A program made the position numbers and the translations under genes. The notes under the pieces were generated by a model. That model worked only from the letters and a program-made list of their open reading frames with translations, was not told the origin of the DNA and searched no databases. Shown piece by piece: positions 1 through 9,906 of a DNA stretch of 64,000 nt (the stretch's first letter is position 1; every line of letters begins with the position of its first letter). Where the stretch lies: NCBI RefSeq assembly GCF_000381125.1, contig NZ_KB905942.1:1-64000 (forward strand), read 5' to 3'. The DNA comes from Caldimonas manganoxidans ATCC BAA-369 (lineage in GTDB: Bacteria > Pseudomonadota > Gammaproteobacteria > Burkholderiales > Burkholderiaceae_C).

Positions 1-99
1 CCCCCGGGGGGAGCCAGCCATGCCCGTTCGTCGATCTGCCAAAAGCCCAAGAGAGCCGGGAACGATGGCCGTGGCGCCGCGAACCGGCTCGCGCAAGCC

Positions 100-882
100 T
101 CAGGCAGGCGCAGGTTCTCCGAGCGGGGGCTCGGCCAAGCGGCGCAAGGCATCGACATCCAACACCTGGACGGTGTAGCCGGCCACGTCGATGACGCGCC
201 GCTGCCGCAACTGGCGCAGCACGCGCGAGAAGGTCTCGGGCGTGACGGCCAGTTGTGAGGCAATGGCCCGCTTGCGCTCCCGCAGAGCAACCAGCGCAGT
301 CTGGCTGCCGTCGTGCCCGGGTCGAATTTCGGCGTGTTCCAGCAGCCAGGTGGCGCAGCGCGCCTCGGCATCCTTCAGTATGAGATCCAAGTGCCCCTCG
401 GTGAGGCAGCGCACGCGGCGCGCCAGCACGCGCAGCAGGCCATCGGCCAGGCTGGGATGACTGACGCAGCACTCGCGCACGGCCTGCACGTCAAAGGACC
501 ACAGCAGCGCTTGGCCTTGGGTGAGAGCATCTTCGAGATAGCAACCCCCGAGCCAGGCGCTGGCCACGTCCAACCACTGTCCGGGCTCCACCAATCGGGT
601 CTGCTGGGCCAGGCGCCCTGCACGCAGCGTTCCCAAGGCCACTGACCCGGAAACGACCAGCCACAGCGCCGAGGCGTGCTGACTGCGATCCAGCACGACG
701 CACCCGCCGGCCAGCGTGTGCTCGCGCGCCAGTGCGGCCAGTGCTTGGGCCGCATCCCGGCTGACTGGCGCCGGGGACAGCGCCGCTTGCAGCAGGGCGA
801 CGCGGGCATCGAAAGGAATGCCGCGCTCGCGCGGGGCCGGCTCGCGAGGATGGCCTCGGTATCGGTCCATGAGCCTGTTCAT
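100..882 (-). CDS. Crp/Fnr-family transcriptional regulator
   Basis: Predicted DNA-binding regulator of about 260 residues: an N-terminal cyclic-nucleotide-binding-type beta barrel (roughly residues 35-145), a dimerisation helix and a C-terminal winged helix-turn-helix. The recognition helix reads TPETFSRVLRQL and carries the E-x-x-S-R signature that in FNR-type proteins contacts TTGAT half-sites. There is no N-terminal cysteine cluster, so it is not an Fe-S FNR; a DNR/NnrR-like or effector-less type is more likely. The frame is open far upstream, but the homologous part begins near the double Met. The ATG at 882 has a GGAG six bases upstream; 885 and 870 are alternatives. It is transcribed away from a hemerythrin gene, which suggests a response to oxygen or nitric oxide (inference). 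Confidence 0.85.
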   Translation of the reverse strand: MNRLMDRYRGHPREPAPRERGIPFDARVALLQAALSPAPVSRDAAQALAALAREHTLAGGCVVLDRSQHASALWLVVSGSVALGTLRAGRLAQQTRLVEPGQWLDVASAWLGGCYLEDALTQGQALLWSFDVQAVRECCVSHPSLADGLLRVLARRVRCLTEGHLDLILKDAEARCATWLLEHAEIRPGHDGSQTALVALRERKRAIASQLAVTPETFSRVLRQLRQRRVIDVAGYTVQVLDVDALRRLAEPPLGEPAPA

Positions 883-1027
883 CATGTGCTCCACACACAC
901 GCACCATGAGATCGTCGAGCCCAGACTCTGGCAGGTCGGAACGCACCCGGTATTGCGTTGTCTCAAGAAAGCCGATGTGTGGTTGCGCGGCACGGTAGCG
1001 TTTGCGGGTTGTCCCCAGGCATCACAC

Positions 1028-1041
1028 TTGATCCAGCGCAA
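1028..1041. promoter_or_regulatory. Possible FNR/DNR-type operator
   Basis: TTGATccagCGCAA matches the FNR consensus TTGAT-N4-ATCAA in the left half fully and in 3 of 5 positions on the right. It lies between the divergent Crp/Fnr regulator and hemerythrin genes, 63 bases before the hemerythrin start. The regulator's E-x-x-S-R recognition helix fits such a site. No clear -10 element is seen at the spacing expected for class II activation, so this is tentative. Confidence 0.35.
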
Positions 1042-1103
1042 GGTCGCTTGCCCCTGTGGGCCCACCTGCTGGCCCATCGGGCGCACAATGGGGGACGTTT
1101 GCC

Positions 1104-1709
1104 ATGGGGCTCTTGGGGCCGATCCTTTCGCGTGTGGCCATGCTTGCCGGATTTCATTCCCCCGCCGTGGGCTTTGACCAGCCCTTCGAGATGCTCGAGG
1201 CCTGCCACGAGCGCGCGCAGCGCAGCGTGGCTCTGCTACAGCGCCTGATCGAGCATCTGCATCGACTGGGCAATGACGAGCCGGCGCGTCAGGCCGCAGT
1301 CGATGTGTTGCGCTATTTCGATATCGCAGCGCCGCATCACCATGATGACGAAGAACGTCATGTGTTCCCCCCTCTGCTGGCCTTGCCACGAGATGCTGTG
1401 CATGCCCCCGTGCTCGACGCGGTGCGCAGGCTGCAACAAGATCATCGACGCATGCGGCGGCTCTGGGTGCGCTTGCGCGAAGCGCTGCATCGTCTCGCGC
1501 AAGGGCTGCAAACCGATTTCTCGCCGCAGCAGCGCCGACTGGCGCAAGACTTCATCGCGCTGTATGACCGCCACATTGCGTTAGAGGAACGCGTGGTCTA
1601 CCCTGCGGCCCGCCACCGGCTCGACGCCCAGGCCCTGTGGGCCATGGGTCGAGAGATGGCTTCGCGCCGGGGCGTCGGCCAGGTCAGATTCAACGCTGCG
1701 ACACGCTGA
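1104..1709 (+). CDS. Hemerythrin-like (HHE) domain protein
   Basis: A protein of about 201 residues that is nearly all a four-helix hemerythrin domain. Iron-ligand candidates include the HHHDDEERHVFP stretch, an H in LQQDHRRMRRLW and the HIALEERVVYP motif (H-x3-E) near the C-terminus. Such proteins bind a non-haem di-iron centre and handle oxygen, nitric oxide or iron-centre repair. The ATG at 1104 is preferred because GGGGGA lies about 8 bases upstream; an internal ATG at 1140 lacks a ribosome binding site. It diverges from a Crp/Fnr regulator, and its 3' end overlaps the convergent histidine kinase gene by 20 bases. Confidence 0.85.
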   Translation: MGLLGPILSRVAMLAGFHSPAVGFDQPFEMLEACHERAQRSVALLQRLIEHLHRLGNDEPARQAAVDVLRYFDIAAPHHHDDEERHVFPPLLALPRDAVHAPVLDAVRRLQQDHRRMRRLWVRLREALHRLAQGLQTDFSPQQRRLAQDFIALYDRHIALEERVVYPAARHRLDAQALWAMGREMASRRGVGQVRFNAATR

Positions 1710-4011
1710 ACGCCGGCTGCAAGCGGGCGCTGGCCACCAAACGCAGCACGGACTGCAGGCGCTCCTGGTCCACCGGCTTGGTCAAGTAGTCGTCCATGCC
1801 GGCCTCCATGCAACGGGCACGGTCCATCGGCATGGCCCGCGCGGTCAGCGCCACGATGGGGCAATGCCAGCCATGCTGGGCCTGCAGGGCTCGGATGCGA
1901 TGCGTGAGTTCGATGCCGCTCATCCCGGGAATCTGCACATCGAGGAAGATGAGGTCGAATTCTTCGGCATCGCATTGCGACAATGCCTCCTCGGCCGTCA
2001 CCGCCGCACGGACCGAATGGCCGGCGCGACGGATCATGCGGCTGGCGATGAAGCGATTGACCGCATGATCGTCCACCAGCAGCACGGACAGGCCATGGGC
2101 GGTGTCGCTGGCCGTCTCGTCGTTCTCCAGCCCTGCCACGCCCAGATAGCCGGTGGATTCGAAGCGCGAGCGCGCCTTGTCGCGCGAGACATTGACCGTT
2201 GCAGACGCCGCGGCATGCCAGCCCTGCGTGAGCTCGTCTTCTTGGGCTTGCTTCGCCGCAGGGGTCAACGGCAGCAGTGGCAGGGTCAAGTGGAAGCGGC
2301 TTCCCACGCCGAGTTCGCTTTCGGCCCAGAGCTGTCCGCCCAAGGCCTGCGCCAAGCGGCGCGAAATCGTCAAGCCCAGTCCGGTGCCGCCAAATTCCCG
2401 GGTCGTGGAGTTGTCGGCCTGGGTGAAGGAGTCGAAGATGCGATCGAGCTTGTTAGGGGCGATGCCCACGCCGGTGTCAGCCACGCACAGGTGCAACATG
2501 GCCGAGCCGCCGCGCCCTTCGGGCCAGGCCGCCACCTCCACACGCCCTCGCCGGGTGAACTTGATGGCATTGCCCACGAGGTTGACCAGGATTTGTCGCA
2601 ACCTCAGTGGGTCACTGACCAGCTGTGAGGGCACCTCAGGCGCAACGGTGCATTGCAAAGTCAGCCCCTTGTCGGTGGCGCGCGGCTGCAAGGGAGCCAG
2701 GACCTCATCCAACAGCGTCCGCAGGTCGAAGCCCAGGTGCTCCACGGTCAGGCGGCCGGCCTCGATGCGCGACAGGTCGAGGATGTCGTTGAGGATGTTC
2801 AACAAAGAGGTGGACGAGGATTTCACCAAGCTCAAATAGCGACGCTGGGTCTCGTTCAGCGGGGTCTCCAGCGTGAGATCCACCAGCCCCATGATGCCGT
2901 TCATCGGGGTGCGAATTTCGTGGCTCATGTTGGCGAGAAACTCGCTCTTGGCGCGGCTGGCCGCCTCGGCGGCGGCTTTGGCTTCACGCAAGGCGGCTTC
3001 GACCTGCTTGTGCTGCGTGATGTCGGTCACCACCCCCAGGATGCCGCCCACCTGGCCCTGGGCACCGGTGAACAGCGTGCGGCTGTGAATCAATTCGCGT
3101 GCCTCGCCCGAAGGCAGCATCAGACGCGTCTCGAAGGTCTGCACCCCCCCACTGGCCAACAAGCGCTGGTCCTGCGCTTCCTCCTCGGCGCCGGCGGCCC
3201 CCAACACATCGCCGGCGGTGCGCCCCAGAAAGTCTTCGCGACGCACGCCGATGAGCTCCTCGCACGCCCGGTTGCAACCGATATAGCGACCCAGCGCATC
3301 CTTGAAATAAATGGGGTTCGGGATGATCTCCACCAATTCCTCGATGAAGCGCAACTGGTGCAGCACCTCCTCCTCGGCTTGGCGCTGCAGCGTCACATCG
3401 GTGTGTGTGCCCACCATGCGCAGGGGCCGCCCGGTGGCATCGCGCGCCACCACACGGCCACGCGAGCGCACCCAGCGCCATCGGCCATCTCGGCTGCGCA
3501 CACGGAATTCCCCTTGATAGCAAGGGGTTTCATTGCGCAGATGAGCCTGCAACTGCTCTCGCGTCTCACGCCGGTCTTCGGGATGCATGTGCTCGCGCCA
3601 GCGTGCCAAGGTCATCTCGATCTCGCCTGGCGCGTAGCCCAGGATTTCCAGCAAACGAGGGCTGAAGTAAGCCTCGCCGCGTTCCAGATCCCAATCCCAG
3701 ATGGCATCCTGCACACTGTCCATGGCCAGGCGCATGCGCTGGGCATCACGGTGCTGTTGCCGGGCCTGTGCCAGCTCGGATTCCAGCGCCGCCAAGGCTG
3801 AGGCTACCGCTGCCAGGCAGCGCTGCAGCTTCACCACCGCTTGGGCACGCCCGGCTGGCTCGGCCCACCCGAGCGCGCTCAACCAAGCGGCCAGCTCCTC
3901 GGGCTGGCTGATGTCCAGGTGGGTGCGCATCAGCTGCGTCAGGGTCGACCCCCAGTTCATGCGGGCAAGCTCGGCGAGGGCTTCACGTTCGTCTGGCACG
4001 GTAAGGCACAT
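1690..4011 (-). CDS. PAS-PAS hybrid sensor histidine kinase/response regulator
   Basis: Cytoplasmic hybrid kinase of about 773 residues with no transmembrane segment. In order: an N-terminal helical region, two PAS folds (about residues 95-215 and 220-335), a dimerisation/phosphoacceptor domain with [10 protein letters not shown] (His about residue 364), an HATPase domain with NAIKF, DTGVGI and GGTGLGL boxes, and a C-terminal receiver domain with the phospho-acceptor in FLDVQIPG (Asp about 691) and the conserved Lys in YLTKPVD. The PAS folds imply detection of an intracellular signal such as redox state or a ligand, which cannot be read from sequence. No separate response regulator or output gene is adjacent. 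The start is uncertain: a GTG at 4056 would add 15 residues, and neither start has a strong ribosome binding site. Confidence 0.9.
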   Translation of the reverse strand: MCLTVPDEREALAELARMNWGSTLTQLMRTHLDISQPEELAAWLSALGWAEPAGRAQAVVKLQRCLAAVASALAALESELAQARQQHRDAQRMRLAMDSVQDAIWDWDLERGEAYFSPRLLEILGYAPGEIEMTLARWREHMHPEDRRETREQLQAHLRNETPCYQGEFRVRSRDGRWRWVRSRGRVVARDATGRPLRMVGTHTDVTLQRQAEEEVLHQLRFIEELVEIIPNPIYFKDALGRYIGCNRACEELIGVRREDFLGRTAGDVLGAAGAEEEAQDQRLLASGGVQTFETRLMLPSGEARELIHSRTLFTGAQGQVGGILGVVTDITQHKQVEAALREAKAAAEAASRAKSEFLANMSHEIRTPMNGIMGLVDLTLETPLNETQRRYLSLVKSSSTSLLNILNDILDLSRIEAGRLTVEHLGFDLRTLLDEVLAPLQPRATDKGLTLQCTVAPEVPSQLVSDPLRLRQILVNLVGNAIKFTRRGRVEVAAWPEGRGGSAMLHLCVADTGVGIAPNKLDRIFDSFTQADNSTTREFGGTGLGLTISRRLAQALGGQLWAESELGVGSRFHLTLPLLPLTPAAKQAQEDELTQGWHAAASATVNVSRDKARSRFESTGYLGVAGLENDETASDTAHGLSVLLVDDHAVNRFIASRMIRRAGHSVRAAVTAEEALSQCDAEEFDLIFLDVQIPGMSGIELTHRIRALQAQHGWHCPIVALTARAMPMDRARCMEAGMDDYLTKPVDQERLQSVLRLVASARLQPAFSVSQR

Positions 4012-4135
4012 TGTGCCGGCGAGTCGGCCAAGCGAAGCCGCCGAGAGGGAGCGCACTCACAAATTGCAACAGTGTCACCGCGCGCTGCGTCGATTTGTTC
4101 ACTTTCTTCACGGCCGCCGCAGGAATTCACGCCCC

Positions 4136-4630
4136 TCATCGACACGGGCCATGCCATTGACGGAACACCCTCGGCGGCATCGGATCAGTGTGGGCGAAGA
4201 GTCCGCGTTGGGCCTGGCGGGCCTGGCGCTCCTCGGCGTCATAAGGGCCGCGGCCCGACGCAAAGCGATAGTTCCAGGCCCATCCCTGCGAGACCATCCA
4301 CGCCCCGATATCTTCTCCTTCATGGTACAACCGTCCCAGCCAGCGCGCATAGGCGTCTTGGCGGGACAAGCGAATCGTCACCGTCTGCCCCAACACGCGT
4401 TGGGCCAAAGCCGCTTGCGCCTGTGGGCCGCCGCTCTGGCAGGACTCGGGAGCGTCGATGCCATCGATGCGCAGCTTGATGCGACCTTCAGGCCGCAAGC
4501 CGCTATCCATCATGTCGATCCAGACCGTGTCGCCGTCGGTGACATGAACCACCCTGGCAGTGCGCTCTGCCGGGACCGAAGCCGGCGCTGCCGCAGCCGG
4601 CAAGCCGGCCAAGCACACCGCCAGCACCAT
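4136..4630 (-). CDS. Secreted thermonuclease (SNase-like) family protein
   Basis: Staphylococcal-nuclease-like (TNase) fold. It has the early VTDGDTVWID strand, the RIDGIDAPE loop that binds calcium, and the YARWLGRLY and MVSQGWAW motifs. It probably hydrolyses DNA or RNA 5'-phosphodiester bonds outside the cytoplasm. From 4630 the product begins with a hydrophobic stretch ending in PAAAAPA, resembling a signal peptide but with no basic n-region. The frame stays open to an ATG at 4765, which would give 209 residues but would overlap the start of the divergent zinc-ribbon gene. The true start is therefore unsure; the catalytic region is clear. Confidence 0.8.
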   Translation of the reverse strand: MVLAVCLAGLPAAAAPASVPAERTARVVHVTDGDTVWIDMMDSGLRPEGRIKLRIDGIDAPESCQSGGPQAQAALAQRVLGQTVTIRLSRQDAYARWLGRLYHEGEDIGAWMVSQGWAWNYRFASGRGPYDAEERQARQAQRGLFAHTDPMPPRVFRQWHGPCR

Positions 4631-4763
4631 GCCCGAGGGCCCGATCCACGCCCTGCTGCGACCCGACCCTTGCCCCGACCGGGTCTGCCGCAGAACAATA
4701 TGCGCTTGGGGGCCCCCCGGGCCCCGCGGGCCCGACGGCAGATCGGTTCCAAGGAGGATCGCC

Positions 4764-4928
4764 ATGCCGACCTATCAGTACCGTTGCGAAAAGTGCGGGC
4801 ATGTCTTCGAGCATGTCGAACACATCGCCGAGCATGACACCGTGCGATTGAGCTGCCCGAAATGCGGCAGCCAGGCCCTGCAGCATACGCCGACGCGCTT
4901 TTTCGTGCAGACGTCGAAAAAGAGCTGA
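4764..4928 (+). CDS. FmdB-family small zinc-ribbon protein
   Basis: A 54-residue protein with two CxxC knuckles (CEKCGHVF and CPKCGSQA) typical of the FmdB/putative regulatory zinc-ribbon family, which begins MPxYxYxCxxC. The start is well supported: AAGGAGG at 4751-4757 sits six bases before the ATG. The function of the family is not established; a regulatory or protein-interaction role is assumed. It is one of two FmdB-type proteins in this window, the other lying upstream of aspS, and it is shorter, without the serine-rich tail. Confidence 0.85.
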   Translation: MPTYQYRCEKCGHVFEHVEHIAEHDTVRLSCPKCGSQALQHTPTRFFVQTSKKS

Positions 4929-4992
4929 CCCCTCGCTGCTGCAGTGCCGGTGACGCAGCCAGCCAGCGAGCGCGCCCAAGCCGCCCCGCGGC

Positions 4993-7449
4993 TCACGGGT
5001 CCATGCCCCGCTGGGCGTCCTTCAGCAAGCGCGCCAAACGGTCCGCCAGCTTTTCGTTGCTGAGTTTTTCGCGGAAGCGCTCGACCATCAACGGCAGGCT
5101 CATCGGGCTGGGCTGGCGCAGGTCCACCATCACGCGGCGCCACAGCTGCAGCCTGCGCAGGGTAAGGGTCAAGCGCTGCAGCTCGAGCTCTTGGCTCAAC
5201 ACCTCCTGCTCGGCCTGGCCCAGCAGGAGGTTGCCAGCATCGTACTTGCGGAAGACCTCGAAGAACAAACTGCTGGAGGCCTGGAGCTGCTTCATGCTCT
5301 TGGGGGCCCCCGGGTAGCCGCTGAACACCAGCCCGGCCACCCGGGCGATCTCGCGGAATCGTCGCCGCGACAACTCGGTGGCATTGAGGCTGGCCCACAC
5401 ATCGTGCAGCAGATCGTCGATCGTGAAGATCGAGCCGTCCAGCACCGGCGCCACGTCCACCGGTTCGGCGCTGAGCAGCTCCAAGCCATAGTCGTTCACC
5501 GCGATGCTGAAGGTATTGGGCCGATCGCGAGCCAGCCGCCAGGCCAGCAGGCTGGCCAGCCCCAGGTTCGCCCATCGGCCGGCAAAGGGATAAAAGTAGA
5601 GGTGCATGCCTTCGCGAGAGCGATAACGCTCGATCACCAGCGTGCCGGGCCGCGGCAGCCGCGAGACGCGACGCTGCATCTCCAGCAGGGGCCGCGCCGC
5701 CTCCAGCTCGGGCTCGCCAAACTCACCCTGGTCGGCAGCAGCCAGCAATTCCAGCACGGCGTCGGCCATTTCGGTGGACAAGGGCATCTTGCCGCCCCCC
5801 CAGCGCGGCACGGCCCCACGATCCTTCTCGGCGCGGCGCACGTAGGCGGTCATGTCCTGCACGCGAACGAACTCCAACAGCCGACCCGCGAAAAGGAAGC
5901 AATCCCCCTTCTTCAAGCGCGCAATGAAGCTTTCCTCCACCGAACCGAGGCAGGCCCCGCCCAAGTACTTCACGTGCATCGACGCCTCGCTGACGATGGT
6001 GCCCACTTGCATCCGGTGGCGGCGTGCAATGCCCGCATCGGTGACTCGGTAGACGCCGTCGATGCATTGCACCCGATGGTATTCCGGGTAGGCCTGTAGG
6101 CTGGGGCCGCCTCGTTCGACGAACGTCAGCGCCCAGCGCCATTGGGCATCGGTGAGCTCCCGGTAGGCCCAGGTGCTGCGCACCTCGGCCAAAAGGTCGT
6201 CCGCTTCGAAGCCCCCGCCCAGGGCCACGGTGACCAGGTGCTGCACCAGCACGTCCAAAGGCTTGTCGGGCGACGAACGCGCCTCGATGCGACCGGCCCG
6301 TGCGGCGCGCCGAGCGGCCGCGGCTTCCACCAGCTCCAGCGTGTGGGTGGGCACCAGGGTCACCCGGCTCGGCCGCCCCGGCGCATGGCCGCTGCGGCCG
6401 GCTCGCTGCAACAAGCGCGCCACCCCTTTGGCCGAGCCGATCTGCAACACCCGCTCCACCGGCAGGAAGTCCACCCCCAGGTCCAGGGAAGAGGTGGCCA
6501 CCACCGCCTTCAACCGCCCCTCCTTCAGGCCCTGCTCCACCCAAGCCCTCACGTTCGGGTCGAGCGATCCATGGTGCAGAGCCACGATGCCGGCCCAGTC
6601 AGGCCGCGCTTGCAACAGCATCTGATACCAAAGTTCGGCCTGCGAGCGAGTGTTGGCGAAAACCAGGGTCGTGCCGGAGCGCTCGATGTCCTGCACCACC
6701 GGCGCGAGCATTTGTCCCCCCAGATGCCCCGCCCAAGAAAACCGCCCGGGGTCGGCCGGCAACAAGGTGTCGATCACCAAGTCCTTGTCCACCCGCCCCT
6801 GCACCAACACGCCCTCGTGCTGATGCCCCAGCAACGCAGCCATGGCCTCTTGCAGATGCCCCAGCGTGGCGCTCAACCCCCAGATGACCAGCCCGGGGTG
6901 CCAACGCCGCAGCCGCGCCAAGGCCAGCTGCACTTGCACGCCGCGCTTGTTGCCCAGCAGCTCGTGCCATTCGTCCACCACGACCGTGTGGACCCCGGCC
7001 AAGCGCTCACGCGCATCGGGCCGTGTCAGCAGCAGGCTCAAGGACTCGGGCGTGGTGACCAGGGCCTCGGGCAGGCGGCGGTCCTGCCGGGTCCGCTGCG
7101 CGCTGGGCGTGTCGCCAGTGCGCAGGCCCACGTGCCACGACGGCGCCAGATCGGGCAAGGGCTGGGACAAGGCCCGCACCGCATCGGCCGCCAGGGCCCG
7201 CATCGGCGTGATCCACAGCACCCGCGCGCCGGACGGCGCCGGGGCCACGACCCGATCGCGCATCAAGGCCCCCAACCACACGGCATAGGTCTTGCCCGCG
7301 CCCGTGGTCGCATGCAGCAGCCCGCTGCGCCCATCCAGCATGGCTTGCCACACCTCGCGCTGAAAGGCAAACGGCTGCCACCCTCGACGGGCCATCCAAG
7401 CCTCGGCTGGCGCAAGGTCCGGGAAGCGGGAATGCGGCAGCGCGATCAT
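4993..7449 (-). CDS. Ligase-associated DEXH-box helicase (Lhr-like)
   Basis: An 818-residue superfamily 2 helicase. Walker A is ATTGAGKT (about residue 47), the DExH box is VVDEWHELL, motif III is SAT in WGLSATLG, and motif VI is [14 protein letters not shown]. The C-terminal half is the Lhr-core winged-helix/DUF region. This is the helicase of the bacterial 'ligase-associated DNA damage response' trio, which also includes an ATP-dependent ligase and an MBL-fold exonuclease. Both partners are present about 3-6 kb away on the same strand. The start lies 4 bases after the stop of the DUF429 gene, so the two are probably co-transcribed. Confidence 0.92.
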   Translation of the reverse strand: MIALPHSRFPDLAPAEAWMARRGWQPFAFQREVWQAMLDGRSGLLHATTGAGKTYAVWLGALMRDRVVAPAPSGARVLWITPMRALAADAVRALSQPLPDLAPSWHVGLRTGDTPSAQRTRQDRRLPEALVTTPESLSLLLTRPDARERLAGVHTVVVDEWHELLGNKRGVQVQLALARLRRWHPGLVIWGLSATLGHLQEAMAALLGHQHEGVLVQGRVDKDLVIDTLLPADPGRFSWAGHLGGQMLAPVVQDIERSGTTLVFANTRSQAELWYQMLLQARPDWAGIVALHHGSLDPNVRAWVEQGLKEGRLKAVVATSSLDLGVDFLPVERVLQIGSAKGVARLLQRAGRSGHAPGRPSRVTLVPTHTLELVEAAAARRAARAGRIEARSSPDKPLDVLVQHLVTVALGGGFEADDLLAEVRSTWAYRELTDAQWRWALTFVERGGPSLQAYPEYHRVQCIDGVYRVTDAGIARRHRMQVGTIVSEASMHVKYLGGACLGSVEESFIARLKKGDCFLFAGRLLEFVRVQDMTAYVRRAEKDRGAVPRWGGGKMPLSTEMADAVLELLAAADQGEFGEPELEAARPLLEMQRRVSRLPRPGTLVIERYRSREGMHLYFYPFAGRWANLGLASLLAWRLARDRPNTFSIAVNDYGLELLSAEPVDVAPVLDGSIFTIDDLLHDVWASLNATELSRRRFREIARVAGLVFSGYPGAPKSMKQLQASSSLFFEVFRKYDAGNLLLGQAEQEVLSQELELQRLTLTLRRLQLWRRVMVDLRQPSPMSLPLMVERFREKLSNEKLADRLARLLKDAQRGMDP

Positions 7450-7453
7450 GATC

Positions 7454-8377
7454 TCAGGCCGTCAGGATCCAGCCTTCGAGACCGTCCACCTGCGGCGGCC
7501 AACCCCAGCGGGGCTGATCCAGCGCCCAGGCTGCCTGCATCAGGCACAGCACGGCATCGAGCCGGTCGCCGGCCGCATCGGCCGCCAGCGCGTCATGCTG
7601 CGGCGAGCTCAGTTGCAGGCGCAGCCCAAGGCGGCCACGCCCTTGCACCAGTGCCTCGATGAGGTCTTTGCGGGCGATCCAGCGCTGGCTCGTCTGACCG
7701 GAGGCCTTGTCGCTCTTGTAGCTGCGCGCCCCGATCAACTCGCGTGCCAGCATCCCGGGGTAGCCCTCCAAGGCCACTCGGCTGGGATCGCCAGCTTGTA
7801 GGCCCGGCAGATGAACACCGGCACGGCGCAGCGCCGACACCCCGGCGTGCAGCATGTAGGCCACCGGCGGATGAACCCACTTCATCGAGGGCGACGACCC
7901 CGCCCGCCTGTCGGTGGCTCGGTGGGCGAACTTGCTGCCCGCCGGCCGCGCTTGGCAAAAAGCCGCAAACGTCGCGCGAATCTCGGCGCGCGTCAACGCG
8001 GCGTAATGGTCCATCAGCGCCGGCCAGTCGGTCGGCCAGCCCAAGTGCTCCACCAGCTCACGCGGCAGCCCGAAGGGAAAATCGAAAGCCCCCACCCAGG
8101 GCCCCGGCTGCGCCAGCCAGTCCTCGAACGCGGCCGCATCGCTGAGCGCCAACAACTGCAACAAGCGCACCCGCGCACCCTGACGCTGGCCGACGGCAAT
8201 GGTGATGGGTTTGCGCCGCGTGGGTCGGCTGGTGAAATCCACCCCCAGCACGCGCAACCCTTCGGGCCACGATCGGCCCGCTCGATTCAGCCACAAATCT
8301 TGCACCCGTGCATTGTCCCGGAGCCGACACCGCTCGCAAAGCTCCCCCACAATGGTGGGCCACTCCACCGCCGCCAT
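7454..8377 (-). CDS. DUF429 domain-containing protein
   Basis: The core begins at [17 protein letters not shown], the typical start of DUF429 proteins, which have an RNase H-like fold with Asp in GVDFTS and GAFDFPFG. The biochemical role is not known. The longest ATG start (8377) would make its start codon overlap, on the opposite strand, the ATG of the DUF748 gene at 8376. In-frame GTG codons at 8305 and 8251 are closer to where the family's homology normally begins, so the true gene may be 7454-8251. It ends 4 bases before the Lhr-like helicase start, suggesting one transcript with that repair gene. Confidence 0.75.
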   Translation of the reverse strand: MAAVEWPTIVGELCERCRLRDNARVQDLWLNRAGRSWPEGLRVLGVDFTSRPTRRKPITIAVGQRQGARVRLLQLLALSDAAAFEDWLAQPGPWVGAFDFPFGLPRELVEHLGWPTDWPALMDHYAALTRAEIRATFAAFCQARPAGSKFAHRATDRRAGSSPSMKWVHPPVAYMLHAGVSALRRAGVHLPGLQAGDPSRVALEGYPGMLARELIGARSYKSDKASGQTSQRWIARKDLIEALVQGRGRLGLRLQLSSPQHDALAADAAGDRLDAVLCLMQAAWALDQPRWGWPPQVDGLEGWILTA

Positions 8378-9488
8378 GGAACGACAACCTCCACCTGCTG
8401 CTGCACCACGCCGACTGTGGCGACGCCTCGCCTGGGCACTGGCGGCCCTGCTGGTGCTGGGTGTTGGCGGCTTGCAGTTGGCAGCCTGGCAGCTCAAGGC
8501 TCAGGTCGAACAGGCCTTGGGGCCGCGCGCCAGCGTCGGTAGCCTGCGCATGACCTGGGCCGGCGTGGAAGCCACCGAGGTGCGCGTGCGCTCCGACCGC
8601 AGCCAGCGCACCAGCCATTGGCCCGCCGAGGACGAGCTGCGCGCGCAACGCGTCGTGCTCACTCCCGACCTGTGGAGCCTGCTTGGCGCCGAGCTGCGCA
8701 TCCATCGGGTCCGCATCGATGGCGCGTACCTGTCGATGTGGCGCACCCGCGAGGGGCGACTGCGAGTGCTGCCAGCCCTCTTCGACCGCCCGCAGTCCCC
8801 CCAACCGTCGGACACGCGCGACCGCGGGCCGGCCTTGCACATTGCGCAGATCGAACTGCATGACGCGGCGGTGGAATTTTTCGATGCCTCGGTGCGCCAG
8901 CCTGCGCTGCAGCTGCGTCTGGAAGGCCTGCAGGTGCGCGTCGGGCCCTTGGATCTGCCGCGCCTGGACCGGCCCACCGCCATCGAGCTCGACGGCATGC
9001 TCAAGGGCGTGCACCGCGACGGCCGGGTGAGGTTGGCTGGCGAAGTGACCCTGGCCACCGCCGATGCGCGTCTGAAGGCCGATCTGCGCGGCGTGGATCT
9101 CGTCGCCCTGCAAGCCTATCTGATCAAGGTGTCCGAAGCCGGGGTGCGGCGCGGCACCATGGACCTCAGCCTGGAGGCCCGCGTACGCGATCAGCAGCTG
9201 CATGCCCCCGGCCGCCTCACGCTGATCGGGCTGGAACTGAACCACGGCGGTGGCGTGCTGGGCACCTTCGCAGGGGTGCCGCGTCAAGCGGTGCTGGCGG
9301 CCATGAGCCGCAACGGCAAGCTGGAAGTGGCGTTCACGCTGGAAGGGCGCCTGGACGACCCGAATTTCTCGCTCAACGAAAACTTCGCGCTGAAGGTCGC
9401 CGGCGGCATCGCCTCGGCCCTGGGCGTGAGCCTGGGCGGCGTGGTCGAAGGCGTGGGCAGCGTGATCAAGGGCCTGTTCGGCCGATGA
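8376..9488 (+). CDS. DUF748/AsmA-like membrane-anchored protein
   Basis: About 370 residues. A basic N-terminus followed by a transmembrane anchor (LAWALAALLVLGVGGLQLA, about residues 18-36) leads into a beta-rich periplasmic region resembling DUF748/AsmA-like proteins, with repeated strands such as LRIHRVRIDGAYLSMWR and LHIAQIELHDAAVEFFD. The C-terminal LNENFALKVAGGIASALG segment also fits this family. AsmA-like proteins sit in the inner membrane facing the envelope and are linked to lipid transport or outer-membrane homeostasis; a specific role here cannot be assigned. There is no clear ribosome binding site. Its 3' end overlaps the convergent BLUF gene by 23 bases. Confidence 0.75.
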   Translation: MERQPPPAAAPRRLWRRLAWALAALLVLGVGGLQLAAWQLKAQVEQALGPRASVGSLRMTWAGVEATEVRVRSDRSQRTSHWPAEDELRAQRVVLTPDLWSLLGAELRIHRVRIDGAYLSMWRTREGRLRVLPALFDRPQSPQPSDTRDRGPALHIAQIELHDAAVEFFDASVRQPALQLRLEGLQVRVGPLDLPRLDRPTAIELDGMLKGVHRDGRVRLAGEVTLATADARLKADLRGVDLVALQAYLIKVSEAGVRRGTMDLSLEARVRDQQLHAPGRLTLIGLELNHGGGVLGTFAGVPRQAVLAAMSRNGKLEVAFTLEGRLDDPNFSLNENFALKVAGGIASALGVSLGGVVEGVGSVIKGLFGR

Positions 9489-9897
9489 TCGAGGCGGTGG
9501 CCATCAGCTCCTCCAACAGCGCCATCGAGACCCGGCCCGGAACCGTGTAGGGATCGAGCATCGGCTTTTCTGAATATTTCAGCACGATGGACGGGTTGAT
9601 CTTGGCCAGGTTCACCTGTCCCATGGTCCAGCCGGCAAACCGGCGTTCGGCGATTTCTTCGTAGTGCAGCAAAACCACGTCCTTGTGACGCTCATCACGG
9701 ACGATCTGGCCATACAGTTCATTGACCGGATCGCGTCCACCTTCGAGCACCTGCATGAACAAGCCGCCGTTGTGGCACAAGATGCCGGTGATGCCCAAGC
9801 CCGGGTTGCGCGCGCGCGACTGCGCCAAGATGGACTCGATGACTTCATTCGTGAGCGGCTGGGCCGCACGGCTGGCATAGAGCAGACGGACGAGCAT
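9466..9897 (-). CDS. BLUF-domain blue-light photoreceptor
   Basis: A 143-residue single-domain BLUF protein that binds FAD and senses blue light. The flavin-switch tyrosine is in the N-terminal LLYASRAA, and the Asn/Gln pair is seen in RNPGLGITGIL and FMQVLEGG. The semi-conserved Trp/Met region is AGWTMGQV. No output domain is attached, so it is a 'short' BLUF that must act on a partner protein. It lies 9 bases downstream of folE on the same strand and is very probably translated from the folE mRNA, an unusual pairing. Confidence 0.9.
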   Translation of the reverse strand: MLVRLLYASRAAQPLTNEVIESILAQSRARNPGLGITGILCHNGGLFMQVLEGGRDPVNELYGQIVRDERHKDVVLLHYEEIAERRFAGWTMGQVNLAKINPSIVLKYSEKPMLDPYTVPGRVSMALLEELMATASIIGRTGP

Positions 9898-9906
9898 GGA
9901 AGAACC

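Noticed and set aside
20-178. Plus-strand 52-codon frame at the window edge with GGGGGAG upstream
   Set aside because: It runs antisense into the 3' end of the Crp/Fnr gene, is Ser/Arg/Lys-rich without a domain, and nothing else supports it.
882-1389. Long N-terminal extension of the Crp/Fnr frame
   Set aside because: The added part is Arg/Ala/Pro-rich, antisense to the hemerythrin gene, and lies before the first residues with family homology; a ribosome binding site supports 882.
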